DNA of 64,000 bases from the NCBI RefSeq assembly GCF_014207135.1, contig NZ_JACHCC010000013.1, positions 124,001 to 188,000 on the forward strand, in the 5' to 3' direction. Both the position numbers and the translations under genes were made by a program. The DNA comes from Pedobacter cryoconitis. Its GTDB lineage: Bacteria; Bacteroidota; Bacteroidia; Sphingobacteriales; Sphingobacteriaceae. Below, one piece after another: positions 9,291 to 18,110 of the stretch (position 1 is its first letter; every line of letters begins with the position of its first letter). Below the pieces are notes generated by a model that saw only the letters and a program-made list of their open reading frames with translations, did no database searches and had not been told where the DNA came from.

Positions 9291-9420
9291 TTTGAGCATT
9301 GATAAAATTATTATTAAATCAAATTCAGACAGTGGTTTATTCAAAAACATTAAATTGTTTTCTTTTTTTGGCAAAAGTTGTATCTTGCGCCCTCTTTAAA
9401 AAATATAAATAATAGATATT

Positions 9421-11517
9421 ATGGGTTTTATGACATTTTTGCGGAATCGCATGGGCATTATCTTAGTGGGCGCCATCGGTTTTGCAATTGTTGCATTTTT
9501 AGTCGGTGATGCAATTAACGTAGGAAAGCCTTTCTGGGCAGCATCTCAAAAAGTTGTTGGATCAGTGGATGGTGAGGACATCAACATCGATGAATTTGGT
9601 CCTAAAGTAGATCAGAATTTACAACAGTTCAAACAACAATACGGTGGCAGTGCCAATCCACAAATGACAGCTATGGCTGTTGACAATGCATGGAATGGTG
9701 AATTAGCAACAGTCTTATTGTCAAAAGAATACCACCGTTTAGGTTTAGGTATTTCCAGCGAAGAATTGTTCGATTTATATCAGGGTAAAAATCCCAGCCC
9801 GCTTATCGTTCAATATTTTGGTAATCCTCAGACTGGTCAGGTTGACCGTGCTGCAGTGATTAACTCCCTGAAACAACAAGCGTCTAATCCTCAGTTGAAA
9901 CAACAATGGGATTTACTGGAAGCAGAAGTTGAAAAACAGGCTTTACAACAGAAATATGGTAACTTAATTAAAAACTCTGTTTATGTAACTTCTCTGGAAG
10001 CGAATGATGAATATCAGAACAGAAATAAACTGGCGAACTTCAACTATGTAGGTTTAGACTATGCAAGTATTCCTGATGCATCAGTTAAACCATCAGACGC
10101 TGATTTTGCTGATTACTATAACAACAACAAAAAGAGATTTGATAACCCTGCTGAAACCCGTTCATTTGAATATGTTTCATTCAGCGTTAATCCAACTAAA
10201 GAAGATTCAGCTGCAGTGAAAACGCAGGTGGAGAAATTAGCTTCGGATTTCAAAGCTTCAAAAAGTGACTCATTATTTGCAGCAGTTAACTCTGATGTGA
10301 AAGTTCCATATACTTATATCGGTAAAGGTAAACTGGATCCTAAAATTGATTCAGCTGTATTTGCATTGCCGGCAGGTAGTTTCTACGGACCTGTATTTAC
10401 TGGTAATTCTTATAAACTGGTAAAAGTGATTGACAGCCGTTTTTCTCCTGATTCAGTTAAAGCAAGTCACATCCTTTTAGATGCGACCAAACTGGGTGGC
10501 GTGGACAAGGCAGTGAAAATGGCTGACTCTTTAAAAACCTTAATCCAAAAAGGAGCAAGTTTTGCTGATCTGGCTAAAACTTACAGTGTAGACGGATCTA
10601 AAGATAAAGGTGGTGAACTGGGTACCTTCGCAAGAGGACAAATGGTTCCTGAATTTGAGAATGCAGCATTTAACGGCCAGGTTGGTGAGCTTAAAGTGGT
10701 ACGTTCACAGTTTGGTGTACACCTGATTAAAATTGAAAAACAAATTGGTTCTTCTAAAGTAGCTAAACTGGCTTACATAGAGAAAAACCTTACGCCAAGC
10801 AGCAAGACTAAAGATCAGGCTTATAAAAAAGCTTCGAACTTCCTGGGTATTGCTAAAGGTGATAACTTTAGTGCAGAAGCTAAAAAATTAGGTTACACTG
10901 TAGCTATCGCAGATAGAATTACAGGTAGCCAGGGATATGCTCCGGGATTAGATAATCCACGTCAGCTGATCCGTGATGGTTTCGCAGCTAAAAAAGGAGA
11001 TGTGTTAGCAGAAGTTTATCAGATGGATAATGCTTTCGTTGTAGCACGTGTTACTGACATTAAATCAAAAGGTATCCTGCCACTGGAAGCAGTGAAAAAA
11101 GATATCACGCCGATGGTGATCAATGCGGTTAAAGGTAAGATGCTTGCAGAGAAATTAAACAATGCAGCTAAAGGTGCAGGAAATCTTGCACAGGTAGCTC
11201 AGAAAGTTGGAAAAACTGTTGTACCGGTTTCGAACATTGTATTCTCTAACCCGATCCTTCCAGGTGCGGCACAGGAAAATAAACTGATCGGAAGTATATT
11301 CGGTTCAGCACCAGGTAAAGTATCTAAAGCCGTTGAAGGTGAGCATGGCGTATATGTGTTTACAGTGAATGGGTTTACTAACCCGGCTCCAATCGGAAAT
11401 ACCTACAAACAAAAAGAAATGATGCGTCAGGCAGTTGCTCAGAAGTCATTAGGAGCAGCATTCCAGGCATTACAGGATAAAAGTGAGATAAAAGACAATA
11501 GAGTGAAATTCTATTAA
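9421..11517 (+). CDS. PpiD/SurA-like periplasmic peptidyl-prolyl isomerase
   Basis: The 698-residue protein starts MGFMTFLRNRMGIILVGAI, giving one N-terminal membrane helix (about 10-32) that anchors it with the bulk in the periplasm, as in PpiD. A SurA_N-like chaperone region follows, then a parvulin PpiC domain at about 345-441 (VKASHILL, FADLAKTYSVDGSKDKGGELG, FGVHLIKIEKQ) and a further long C-terminal part. Such proteins help fold exported and outer-membrane proteins. A sequence like TATCTTGC at 9381 resembles a -7 element but has no well-spaced -33 partner. It is bounded by terminators on both sides and so probably transcribed alone. Confidence 0.9.
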   Translation: MGFMTFLRNRMGIILVGAIGFAIVAFLVGDAINVGKPFWAASQKVVGSVDGEDINIDEFGPKVDQNLQQFKQQYGGSANPQMTAMAVDNAWNGELATVLLSKEYHRLGLGISSEELFDLYQGKNPSPLIVQYFGNPQTGQVDRAAVINSLKQQASNPQLKQQWDLLEAEVEKQALQQKYGNLIKNSVYVTSLEANDEYQNRNKLANFNYVGLDYASIPDASVKPSDADFADYYNNNKKRFDNPAETRSFEYVSFSVNPTKEDSAAVKTQVEKLASDFKASKSDSLFAAVNSDVKVPYTYIGKGKLDPKIDSAVFALPAGSFYGPVFTGNSYKLVKVIDSRFSPDSVKASHILLDATKLGGVDKAVKMADSLKTLIQKGASFADLAKTYSVDGSKDKGGELGTFARGQMVPEFENAAFNGQVGELKVVRSQFGVHLIKIEKQIGSSKVAKLAYIEKNLTPSSKTKDQAYKKASNFLGIAKGDNFSAEAKKLGYTVAIADRITGSQGYAPGLDNPRQLIRDGFAAKKGDVLAEVYQMDNAFVVARVTDIKSKGILPLEAVKKDITPMVINAVKGKMLAEKLNNAAKGAGNLAQVAQKVGKTVVPVSNIVFSNPILPGAAQENKLIGSIFGSAPGKVSKAVEGEHGVYVFTVNGFTNPAPIGNTYKQKEMMRQAVAQKSLGAAFQALQDKSEIKDNRVKFY

Positions 11518-11537
11518 TCTTATTTTACGTAATTTTG

Positions 11538-11568
11538 AAACCGGAAGTACATCGCTTCCGGTTTTTTT
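11538..11568 (+). terminator. Rho-independent terminator after the PpiD-like gene
   Basis: AAACCGGAAG (11538-11547) pairs with CTTCCGGTTT (11555-11564) around a 7-base loop, running into a T tract. Confidence 0.9.
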
Positions 11569-11580
11569 ATTTTTACGAAC

Positions 11581-12096
11581 ATGGATATTCAGGAAAATAT
11601 AGTCAATAAGGTTGCTGCCAGTGGTTTAGTTACTTTCAATCTGGAACTCTATTATGATAAAGGGGAACGGGTTGTCTATGATATCAAAGAAAACCTGTTT
11701 CATGGTCTGATGCTCAGGGAAAAGGATTTCAGAGAGTTTATCAAAGAACATGACTGGGCATCCTATACCGGTAAGAATGTAGCTGTCATTTGCAGTGCAG
11801 ATGCCATTGTGCCTACCTGGGCGTATATGTTGCTGGCTAATAAGTTGAAACCTTATGTCAATGAGGTTGTATTTGGTAACCTGGAAACACTGGAAGCTGT
11901 TTTGTTCAGTAAAGCACTGGCTAAGGTTGACCTTTCAGTTTATCAGGATGCGCGTGTTGTCGTTAAAGGCTGTGCTGATATTGAGGTTCCTGTATCAGCT
12001 TATGTCGAAATCACTACGCTGCTGACACCAGTAGTTAAAAGTATTATGTATGGGGAACCATGTTCCACTGTCCCGATTTTTAAACGAAAGGATTAG
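11581..12096 (+). CDS. DUF2480 family protein
   Basis: This 171-residue soluble protein matches the Bacteroidota-specific DUF2480 pattern, including ELYYDKGERVVYDIKENL near the start, an internal ADAIVPTWAYMLLANKL and a GCADIEVPVSAYVEIT region. Family length is about 165-170 residues, so it is complete. It has no signal peptide. It overlaps nothing on its own strand and leads a run with DUF3108 and DUF3109 genes. Function is unknown; an iron-sulfur or metal-linked role is sometimes guessed but only few Cys are present here. Confidence 0.8.
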   Translation: MDIQENIVNKVAASGLVTFNLELYYDKGERVVYDIKENLFHGLMLREKDFREFIKEHDWASYTGKNVAVICSADAIVPTWAYMLLANKLKPYVNEVVFGNLETLEAVLFSKALAKVDLSVYQDARVVVKGCADIEVPVSAYVEITTLLTPVVKSIMYGEPCSTVPIFKRKD

Positions 12097-12127
12097 GATT
12101 TTGGATGAGTTTTTGTTAAGATCGGGT

Positions 12128-12904
12128 ATGAGAAAATTATTTTTGCTGTTAGTGTTTTTGATTACTCTGGTTCATGCCGAAGCTCAGGAATTGCCATTAA
12201 AGAAAGAACCCATTTTTAAGGCTGGTGAAGTTTTGCAGTATAAACTGAAATATGGGTTTATCACAGCGGCCGAAGCGACTATAAAGGTGCTGAACTCTGA
12301 TCTTAAATTTGATAATAATGAAACTTACAGGCTGGTTGTCGATGCAAAGACTTCCGGTACTTTTGATGTATTCTATAAAATAAGGGACCATTATGATTCC
12401 TATATAGATAAAACGACACTGACACCTTATTTTTACCAGGAGGATGTAAAGGAAGCAAGTTATACCAGGAAAGATAAAGCCCGGTTTACCCAAGACACGA
12501 AAAAGGTAGTTTCCAATAAAGGAACTTTCAATGCAGCGACTACCCAAACCTTCGACCTGGTCTCTGCTTATTATTTTGCCCGCAGTCTGGACATTTCCAG
12601 ACTCAAAATCGGAGAGAAGTTTAAACTTCATTATTTTCTGGGTGACGGTATTCATCAGCTGGAAATAAAATATGTAGGAAAAGAGGTTGTAAAAAGCAAA
12701 CTCGGTAATATACGCTGTCTGAAATTCAGCCCCTCTATTGAGCCAGGCAGGATTTTTAGAAAAGACAGTGCTTTGTATCTCTGGATTACTGATGATGGCA
12801 ACAGGGTGCCTGTAAAGGCTCAGGTAGAGATTATAGTTGGGGCAGTAACCATGGAAATTAAATCAGCTGATGGATTGTTATATCCTTTGGCAAAAGAAAA
12901 TTAA
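12128..12904 (+). CDS. DUF3108 exported protein
   Basis: The ATG at 12128 yields a signal peptide (MRKLFLLLVFLITLVHAEAQ). A longer frame opening at 12050 would run through the end of the DUF2480 gene and bury the signal, so it is rejected. The mature part, about 239 residues, has the DUF3108 pattern: FKAGEVLQYKLKYGFITAAEAT at its start, YKIRDHYDSYID, and VDAKT before it, with a C-terminal KAQVEIIVGAVTMEI. It is probably a periplasmic or outer-membrane-associated beta-rich protein. No function is established. It lies 31 bases after DUF2480 and four before DUF3109. Confidence 0.8.
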   Translation: MRKLFLLLVFLITLVHAEAQELPLKKEPIFKAGEVLQYKLKYGFITAAEATIKVLNSDLKFDNNETYRLVVDAKTSGTFDVFYKIRDHYDSYIDKTTLTPYFYQEDVKEASYTRKDKARFTQDTKKVVSNKGTFNAATTQTFDLVSAYYFARSLDISRLKIGEKFKLHYFLGDGIHQLEIKYVGKEVVKSKLGNIRCLKFSPSIEPGRIFRKDSALYLWITDDGNRVPVKAQVEIIVGAVTMEIKSADGLLYPLAKEN

Positions 12905-12908
12905 GAAG

Positions 12909-13475
12909 ATGATAGAAGTACAAAACACACTTATTCATGAAGATGTTATACGCGAGAATTTTGTGTGTAATCTCAATAAGTGTAAAGGAATTTGTTGTGT
13001 AGAGGGGGATGCGGGAGCTCCATTGGAAGTTGCAGAAACAGCTATCTTAGCTGAGATTTATCCCAAAATCAAACATATGCTCGCACCTAAGGGTATCGCA
13101 GCAATTGAGGAATACGGTACATCGGTGGTAGATGCTGACGGAGATCTGACAACTCCATGCGTAGATGGAAATAAAGAATGTGCGTATGTGACTTTCGAAA
13201 ATGGAATTACGAAATGTGCCATTGAGAAAGCGCATGAGCAGGGAATTGTAGACTGGCAGAAACCAATTTCCTGTCATTTATATCCCATCCGGATAACCAA
13301 ATATCCGGAATTTGATGTGCTGAATTACGATCGCTGGCATATTTGTTCAGATGCCTGCGCATTTGGAAGAGAACTTAAAGTACCTGTTTATACTTTTTTA
13401 AAAGGACCACTGATCAGAAAATATGGAGCAGACTGGTATGAGGAATTGGAAAATAGTGTAACTTCAACTTTATAA
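12909..13475 (+). CDS. DUF3109 cysteine-rich protein (YkgJ-like metal site)
   Basis: The start at ATG 12909 removes an implausible 13-residue extension and sits behind TAAGAAG. The 188-residue cytoplasmic protein has ten Cys: C20, C25, C29, C30 in the motif CNLNKCKGICC, then C84, C91, C103, C122 (SCHLYP), C146 and C150 (CSDAC). This is the DUF3109 signature and is related in pattern to YkgJ-type zinc/iron-chelating domains. It probably binds a metal or Fe-S cluster. The first two genes of the run, DUF2480 and DUF3108, are tightly linked, so a shared pathway is plausible but undefined. Confidence 0.8.
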   Translation: MIEVQNTLIHEDVIRENFVCNLNKCKGICCVEGDAGAPLEVAETAILAEIYPKIKHMLAPKGIAAIEEYGTSVVDADGDLTTPCVDGNKECAYVTFENGITKCAIEKAHEQGIVDWQKPISCHLYPIRITKYPEFDVLNYDRWHICSDACAFGRELKVPVYTFLKGPLIRKYGADWYEELENSVTSTL

Positions 13476-13493
13476 CCATAAAAACATAAAATC

Positions 13494-14354
13494 TTGAAAG
13501 GAATAATTTTAGCAGGGGGAAGCGGCACCAGGTTGCACCCTTTAACTCTGGTCATGAGTAAACAAATGATGCCTGTTTACGATAAACCAATGATTTATTA
13601 TCCGTTGTCAACATTAATGCTGGCCGGAATCAAAGAAATATTAATTATTTCTACTCCTCATGATCTTCCGAATTTTGAAAAACTTTTAGGTGATGGCAGC
13701 AGTTTAGGTTGTAAATTCTCTTATGCTGTTCAGCATGAGCCAAATGGTCTTGCGCAGGCTTTTGTAATCGGGGCAGATTTTATCGGAACAGATAAAGTTG
13801 CATTGGTACTTGGCGATAATATTTTCTATGGAGATGGGATGGCTAAACTTTTACAGGGCAGTTCTGATCCGGATGGCGGAGTTGTTTTTGCTTATCGTGT
13901 ATCTGATCCTGAACGTTATGGTGTTGTAGAGTTTGATACAGATAACAAGGCTATATCAATTGAAGAGAAACCGGCAGACCCAAAATCTGATTTTGCAGTT
14001 CCTGGTCTCTATTTTTATGATAACAGTGTGGTAGAGATAGCGAAAAACATCAAACCTTCACCTCGTGGTGAGTATGAAATTACTGATGTCAATAAGGTTT
14101 ATCTTGAGCAAGGTAAACTAAAAGTTGGTGTACTAAGCCGCGGGACTGCATGGCTTGATACCGGAACTTTTGCTTCATTAATGCAGGCTGGGCAGTTTGT
14201 ACAGGTTATTGAAGAACGTCAGGGACTTAAAATAGGGTGTATTGAAGAGGTAGCCTACAGAATGGGATTTATAGATAAAGAACAACTTCGTAAAATAGCC
14301 ACACCACTTGTGAAAAGTGGTTACGGAGTTTATCTGTTAAAAATAACAAAATAA
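13494..14354 (+). CDS. rmlA: Glucose-1-phosphate thymidylyltransferase
   Basis: RmlA (RfbA) makes dTDP-glucose from glucose-1-phosphate and dTTP, the first step towards dTDP-rhamnose and other dTDP sugars of surface glycans. The 286-residue protein has the nucleotide-binding GGSGTRLHPLT (8-18), PVYDKPMIYYPLSTLMLAGI, the LGDNIFYG box and the PSPRGEYEITDVN box. Homology demands a TTG start at 13494 because MKGIILAGG begins exactly there and no ATG lies in range. No rmlB, rmlC or rmlD is adjacent. A ROK kinase gene follows 23 bases later. Confidence 0.93.
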   Translation: MKGIILAGGSGTRLHPLTLVMSKQMMPVYDKPMIYYPLSTLMLAGIKEILIISTPHDLPNFEKLLGDGSSLGCKFSYAVQHEPNGLAQAFVIGADFIGTDKVALVLGDNIFYGDGMAKLLQGSSDPDGGVVFAYRVSDPERYGVVEFDTDNKAISIEEKPADPKSDFAVPGLYFYDNSVVEIAKNIKPSPRGEYEITDVNKVYLEQGKLKVGVLSRGTAWLDTGTFASLMQAGQFVQVIEERQGLKIGCIEEVAYRMGFIDKEQLRKIATPLVKSGYGVYLLKITK

Positions 14355-14377
14355 AAAATCTAGCTTAAACCATAAAC

Positions 14378-15250
14378 ATGAATAATAAATCGCCTGAACT
14401 ACCCTATATTGGGGTGGATATTGGAGGCTCTCATATTACAGCAGCACATGTAGGTGCTGCTGATTTGAAAGTAATAAAAAGTTCACTGATCAGAGAACGG
14501 GTAGCTTCTATGGAAGGTGCAGATGTCATTATTAAATCCTGGGTAGATGCTTTGTCTCCGCTGGTTGAAAATAAAGGTGAGCAAACTACCTATATTGGTA
14601 TTGCAATGCCTGGACCCTTTGACTATGAAAAGGGGATTTCTTTAATGAAAGGAACTAAGAAATATGACTCTTTATACGGACTTAATGTGCTGGAAATTCT
14701 AGCTGAAAAATTAGGTATTCCAACTAGTCATATTCTTTTTCGAAACGATGCTGAATCGTTTTTGCATGGAGAATTGGCCTCTGGGGCCGTTGCTGGAGAG
14801 AAAAGGGCACTGGGAATTACTTTAGGAACGGGATTGGGATCTGCCAGTAACTGCCAGGGTAAAACTGTAGATTCTGACCGTGCATTTATTCCGTTTAAAG
14901 ACAGTATAGCTGAGGAGTATATTTCGACGAGATGGTTCTCTAAAAGATATAAGGAACTGACAGGAGAGGATATTAAAAATGTAGAGTCTTTGCTCGCTAC
15001 AGCCGAGGAAGGGGTCAAGACACTGATATTCGAAGAATTTGGAATAAACCTGGCTACATTCCTGAATGATTTTATAGCCGAGGAGCAGCCGAATGCCATT
15101 GTAATTGGTGGGAACATAGCCAAGACCTGGGATAACTTTATTCCTGTTGTTTTGAAGCACCTGAAGGATAAAAACGTGGTGCTGAAGCAAAGTGTGATGT
15201 GGGAAGATGCAGCTTTGGTTGGTGCGGCGTATAGCTGGCAGCAGGCATAA
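14378..15250 (+). CDS. ROK-family sugar kinase
   Basis: The 290-residue protein has the ASKHA phosphate motif GVDIGGSH (12-19), AMPGPFDYEKG (76-86), the catalytic RNDAESF (N123, D124) and ITLGTGLGSA (147-156). It is a kinase-type ROK protein without a DNA-binding domain. The zinc motif CxCGxxGC of classical ROK glucokinases is absent; the region after GTGLGSA goes to DSDRAFIPFKDS, as in polyphosphate-glucokinase-like or shorter ROK branches. The likely substrate is glucose or another hexose, which would fit feeding glucose-phosphate to RmlA; this is inference. A palindromic terminator follows. Confidence 0.8.
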   Translation: MNNKSPELPYIGVDIGGSHITAAHVGAADLKVIKSSLIRERVASMEGADVIIKSWVDALSPLVENKGEQTTYIGIAMPGPFDYEKGISLMKGTKKYDSLYGLNVLEILAEKLGIPTSHILFRNDAESFLHGELASGAVAGEKRALGITLGTGLGSASNCQGKTVDSDRAFIPFKDSIAEEYISTRWFSKRYKELTGEDIKNVESLLATAEEGVKTLIFEEFGINLATFLNDFIAEEQPNAIVIGGNIAKTWDNFIPVVLKHLKDKNVVLKQSVMWEDAALVGAAYSWQQA

Positions 15251-15260
15251 GAAGAATTTT

Positions 15261-15297
15261 AAGCGTCGTTCCTGATCAGGAACGACGCTTTTTTTTA
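15261..15297 (+). terminator. Palindromic terminator between convergent genes
   Basis: A perfect 30-base palindrome (AAGCGTCGTTCCTGA and its complement, 15261-15290) is followed by a T8 run on the + strand. It ends the RmlA-ROK transcript. On the minus strand the downstream tract is only TTAAAATTC, so it may act weakly for the convergent MepB-like gene. Confidence 0.9.
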
Positions 15298-15801
15298 CTG
15301 TATGAATAGTGTTTTTGCCCGGATTAAATCGGCTGGTTTGTCTTTTGGGATTTCCAGGAAATAATCCAGTTGCCATTGCTGGGTTTTTTGTGCTTGTTTA
15401 TTTGTTGTCTGATCCCAGGGTGGGTACACCCTGATCCCTCTCTTCCCATTTTTACTTCCGCTGGATAGTATCCCTTTTTCAACCAGGATATATTCAGGGA
15501 AAATAAACTGCCCGAAATGTTCATCATTGCGGGTATTGATAATATAAAAAGCAAAATCATCTTTCAGGTCAAAGGGCCGGGTAATTCCACCTTCATTTCG
15601 CTTCCATAAAGTCACAAACTGCCCCGTTTTAGCCGGAGTGATTTTTGCTACACGCCAGACTACTGGTAAAGCGTTTATTTCAAAAATACCCGCCCCGTAA
15701 CCGGCGCTTTCAGACTCTGGTCTTAGTGGTGTATAACTGAAACCGCAGTTTTTGTAAACCAATTCACTGGCAATTAGAAAATCTCTTTGAATGATTTGCA
15801 T
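15295..15801 (-). CDS. MepB family protein
   Basis: The 168-residue soluble protein matches the MepB family (named after the gene next to the staphylococcal MepA efflux pump): YEA-like early region NCGFSYTPLRPESESAGYGAG, then WRVAKITPAKTGQFVTLWKR, FGQFIFPEYILVEKGILS and GKRGIRVYPPWD. The fold is unknown to me and no enzymatic residues can be named. Its start overlaps the stop of the aminopeptidase gene by one base (TAATG on the minus strand), so the two are probably co-transcribed and coupled. The gene ends against a terminator shared with the + strand. Confidence 0.8.
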   Translation of the reverse strand: MQIIQRDFLIASELVYKNCGFSYTPLRPESESAGYGAGIFEINALPVVWRVAKITPAKTGQFVTLWKRNEGGITRPFDLKDDFAFYIINTRNDEHFGQFIFPEYILVEKGILSSGSKNGKRGIRVYPPWDQTTNKQAQKTQQWQLDYFLEIPKDKPADLIRAKTLFIQ

Positions 15802-17582
15802 TATATCGCTTTGGTAGCCTCTTTCAGCCAGTCACTCTCTTCCTGACTTAACCTCGGGTTTAGTTTTTCAAAAACTTCAGCATTATAAGCATTCAGCCAG
15901 TTGATTTCTGATTGATCCAGTAGTTCTTTTTTAACAATGGTGGTGCTGATCGGCGCAATAGTCAGGGTTTCGAAACCGTAGAACTCATTGAATTCGTTCG
16001 TTTCTACAGTAATCGTCCGGACAAGGTTTTCAATGCGGATACCATGTCTTCCCGGGCGGTATATCCCAGGTTCTATAGAGGTAATCATACCTAATTCTAC
16101 TGCTACCGGAGTATTGGTTGGATTAAATACCTGAGGTCCCTCATGAACGTTCAGGAAGTAACCTACACCGTGACCTGTACCGTGTCCGTAGTTAATGGCG
16201 TAATCCCATAATGGTCTTCTGGTAATCGCATCAATCTGGTAACCGCAGGTGCCTTTAGGGAACTTGGCTTTACAACCGTCTATCATCCCTTTGAGTACAA
16301 GTGTATAATCAGTTTCTTCCTGTTCAGTGGTAATACCCATCGGAATAGTACGGGTAATGTCGGTTGTACCGTAAAAATACTGACCTCCCGAATCAACCAG
16401 GAACAAACTTTCAGGAATTACTTCTGCATCGCTTTCTGCAGAGGCCGAATAGTGTGGCAAGGCCCCATGAGCTCTGTAGGCGCTGATCGTATTAAAACTG
16501 TCTCCAACAAAACCTTCCTGTGCTGATCTGTATTTGCGTAGTTGTGCAGCTGCAGAAAGTTCAGTGATTTTTACCTGACCAATATTTTCTGACAGCCATT
16601 TTAAAAACTGAGTGATCGCAACACCGTCTTTCAGCATAGCTTCAGCAGTGTTTCTTAATTCAGTTTCATTTTTTATGGCTTTCAGATTAGTTGAAGGGTT
16701 GATTTCTTTAATGATTCTTACCGATGCGGGGATCAGCTTAGCATAGGCATAGCAGTTACGTTTAGGATCTATCAGGATGGAGCTGTCAGGTGAGATTTGT
16801 GTCAGCGTACGCTCTATCTCTTCATAAGGTAATACCTCAACACCGCTTTTCAGCAAGGTCAGTTTTTCAGCTTCTGTCAGTTTGGATGGATTAATAAACA
16901 AGGTTGCATGATCCTGATTAATTAAAGCGAATCCTAATACCACTGGATTATAGCTTACATCTTTCCCGCGGATATTAAAAATCCATGCGATGTCGTCCAG
17001 GGAAGAAACCAGGTGATGGTCTGCCTGATGACTGGCCATTGCTGCTCTTATTGTTTTGAGCTTACTGCTCACAGTTTCTCCGATATGTTCGTCTGCAATC
17101 AGAAATGCAGGGTCAGCTGGTAGTTCCGGACGGTTTTCCCAGATCGGGCTCAGATAGTCTTTATTGACTAGCTGAATGCCGCTGGAAGAGAATTGTTGTG
17201 TAAGTAAATCACCCAGTAATACCGAGAGCAATTTTTCATTAGTTGCAACAGTAGCCCCTTTTTCCAGTTTTTCATTTAACCATTGTATATATTCTGGTGC
17301 ATGCTGAACTTTTTGTCTGACCAGTTCAAAACCACTACCTTTCAGCTGTTCCGGGCCTTGTTCAAAATATCTGAAATCAGTCCACAGGCCAGCAAAGTCG
17401 GCTGTGATAACCAAGGTGCCGGCAGAACCGGTAAATCCTGAAGTAAAAGGGATACATTTATAATGTTTTGGCAGGTACTCACTGATATGAGGATCAGCAG
17501 AAGGAATAATATAGGCCTGTACATTATCGGCCTTCATTTGTTTACGTATTTCGCGCAGTTTATCCTGGTATGTCATATGCAA
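15801..17582 (-). CDS. Xaa-Pro aminopeptidase (aminopeptidase P, M24B)
   Basis: This enzyme releases an N-terminal residue that precedes proline. The 593-residue length and three-part layout (two creatinase-like N-terminal domains, about 6-300, then a pita-bread catalytic domain) match the cytosolic XPNPEP1-type form rather than short E. coli PepP. The dinuclear metal ligands are all present: D397, D408, H471 (in GHGTGHGVG), E504 (SIEPGIY) and E518 (RIENL). ATG codons at residues 1 and 3 are both possible starts. There is no signal peptide. A promoter is recognisable upstream. Confidence 0.92.
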   Translation of the reverse strand: MHMTYQDKLREIRKQMKADNVQAYIIPSADPHISEYLPKHYKCIPFTSGFTGSAGTLVITADFAGLWTDFRYFEQGPEQLKGSGFELVRQKVQHAPEYIQWLNEKLEKGATVATNEKLLSVLLGDLLTQQFSSSGIQLVNKDYLSPIWENRPELPADPAFLIADEHIGETVSSKLKTIRAAMASHQADHHLVSSLDDIAWIFNIRGKDVSYNPVVLGFALINQDHATLFINPSKLTEAEKLTLLKSGVEVLPYEEIERTLTQISPDSSILIDPKRNCYAYAKLIPASVRIIKEINPSTNLKAIKNETELRNTAEAMLKDGVAITQFLKWLSENIGQVKITELSAAAQLRKYRSAQEGFVGDSFNTISAYRAHGALPHYSASAESDAEVIPESLFLVDSGGQYFYGTTDITRTIPMGITTEQEETDYTLVLKGMIDGCKAKFPKGTCGYQIDAITRRPLWDYAINYGHGTGHGVGYFLNVHEGPQVFNPTNTPVAVELGMITSIEPGIYRPGRHGIRIENLVRTITVETNEFNEFYGFETLTIAPISTTIVKKELLDQSEINWLNAYNAEVFEKLNPRLSQEESDWLKEATKAI

Positions 17583-17605
17583 ATATTTGAATAGAATTTG
17601 ATGAC

Positions 17606-17637
17606 CAAATCTAAGTAATTTATTTACACCTCCCGAA
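17606..17637 (-). promoter_or_regulatory. Putative promoter for the aminopeptidase P operon
   Basis: On the minus strand TTCG (complement of 17634-17637), 20 bases, then TAGATTTG (complement of 17606-17613). The -7 element is a full TAnnTTTG match and the -33 element has one mismatch. The ATG is about 24 bases further on. Confidence 0.55.
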
Positions 17638-17729
17638 TAAAGGATTTTTGATGCTGCATACCTGAAAAAAATATTTCACATTTTTTTGATCAATAGCAAC
17701 AAAAACACGCTGTTATAGGAGTTTTAATT

Positions 17730-17737
17730 TATCTTTG
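17730..17737 (+). promoter_or_regulatory. Bacteroidota -7 element upstream of the small gene
   Basis: TATCTTTG is a full TAnnTTTG match, 17 bases before the ATG at 17755. No good TTTG lies 19-21 bases before it, so the -33 part is weak. Confidence 0.45.
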
Positions 17738-17754
17738 GGGTCGAGGAGAAGAAT

Positions 17755-17988
17755 ATGGGATTGAAAATGCGTATAACGTATGGAGACACAGATTATGTGT
17801 ACGAAATTATAAATGGTGCTGCAATAAATAAGGAAACTACCGAGTTAAAAATAATTTTAAATGGGCAGCCAATAACTTTATTGAAAAATGTGAGCCAGGT
17901 ATGGATGCAGCAGGAAAGTGAATTTACCATTGAACCTGATCTTGCCCAGGCTTTAGGGAGATCAGTATCCTTACGTTACCGGATGTAA
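17755..17988 (+). CDS. Small hypothetical protein, 77 residues
   Basis: The ATG at 17755 is preceded by GAGGAGAA, a good purine-rich ribosome binding site, and by a -7 promoter element. The product MGLKMRITYGDTDYVYEI... alternates charged and hydrophobic residues as in a small all-beta or alpha/beta soluble protein and ends SVSLRYRM. It has no Cys, signal peptide or membrane helix. I do not recognise a family. It lies 122 bases before moaA and may or may not be in the same transcript. An ATG at 17764 is an alternative start. Confidence 0.65.
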   Translation: MGLKMRITYGDTDYVYEIINGAAINKETTELKIILNGQPITLLKNVSQVWMQQESEFTIEPDLAQALGRSVSLRYRM

Positions 17989-18110
17989 ACACCGGGACAT
18001 AAAGATCATTTAAATGTTTTTTGTCATATCAGCATAAATTTTGCGGGACAAGCTTCTCTAAGCAGCAGCAATAAACCCCGGACTGGGATTTTGTTGTTAA
18101 CTTAGATTAA

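Noticed and set aside
9381..9388. TATCTTGC as the promoter of the PpiD-like gene.
   Set aside because: It lacks one T of TAnnTTTG and the nearest TTG is 23 bases upstream, outside the usual spacing; kept only as a remark.
17989..18110. A molybdenum-cofactor riboswitch before moaA.
   Set aside because: The gap is only 122 bases and I see no Moco-RNA-like multi-stem architecture.
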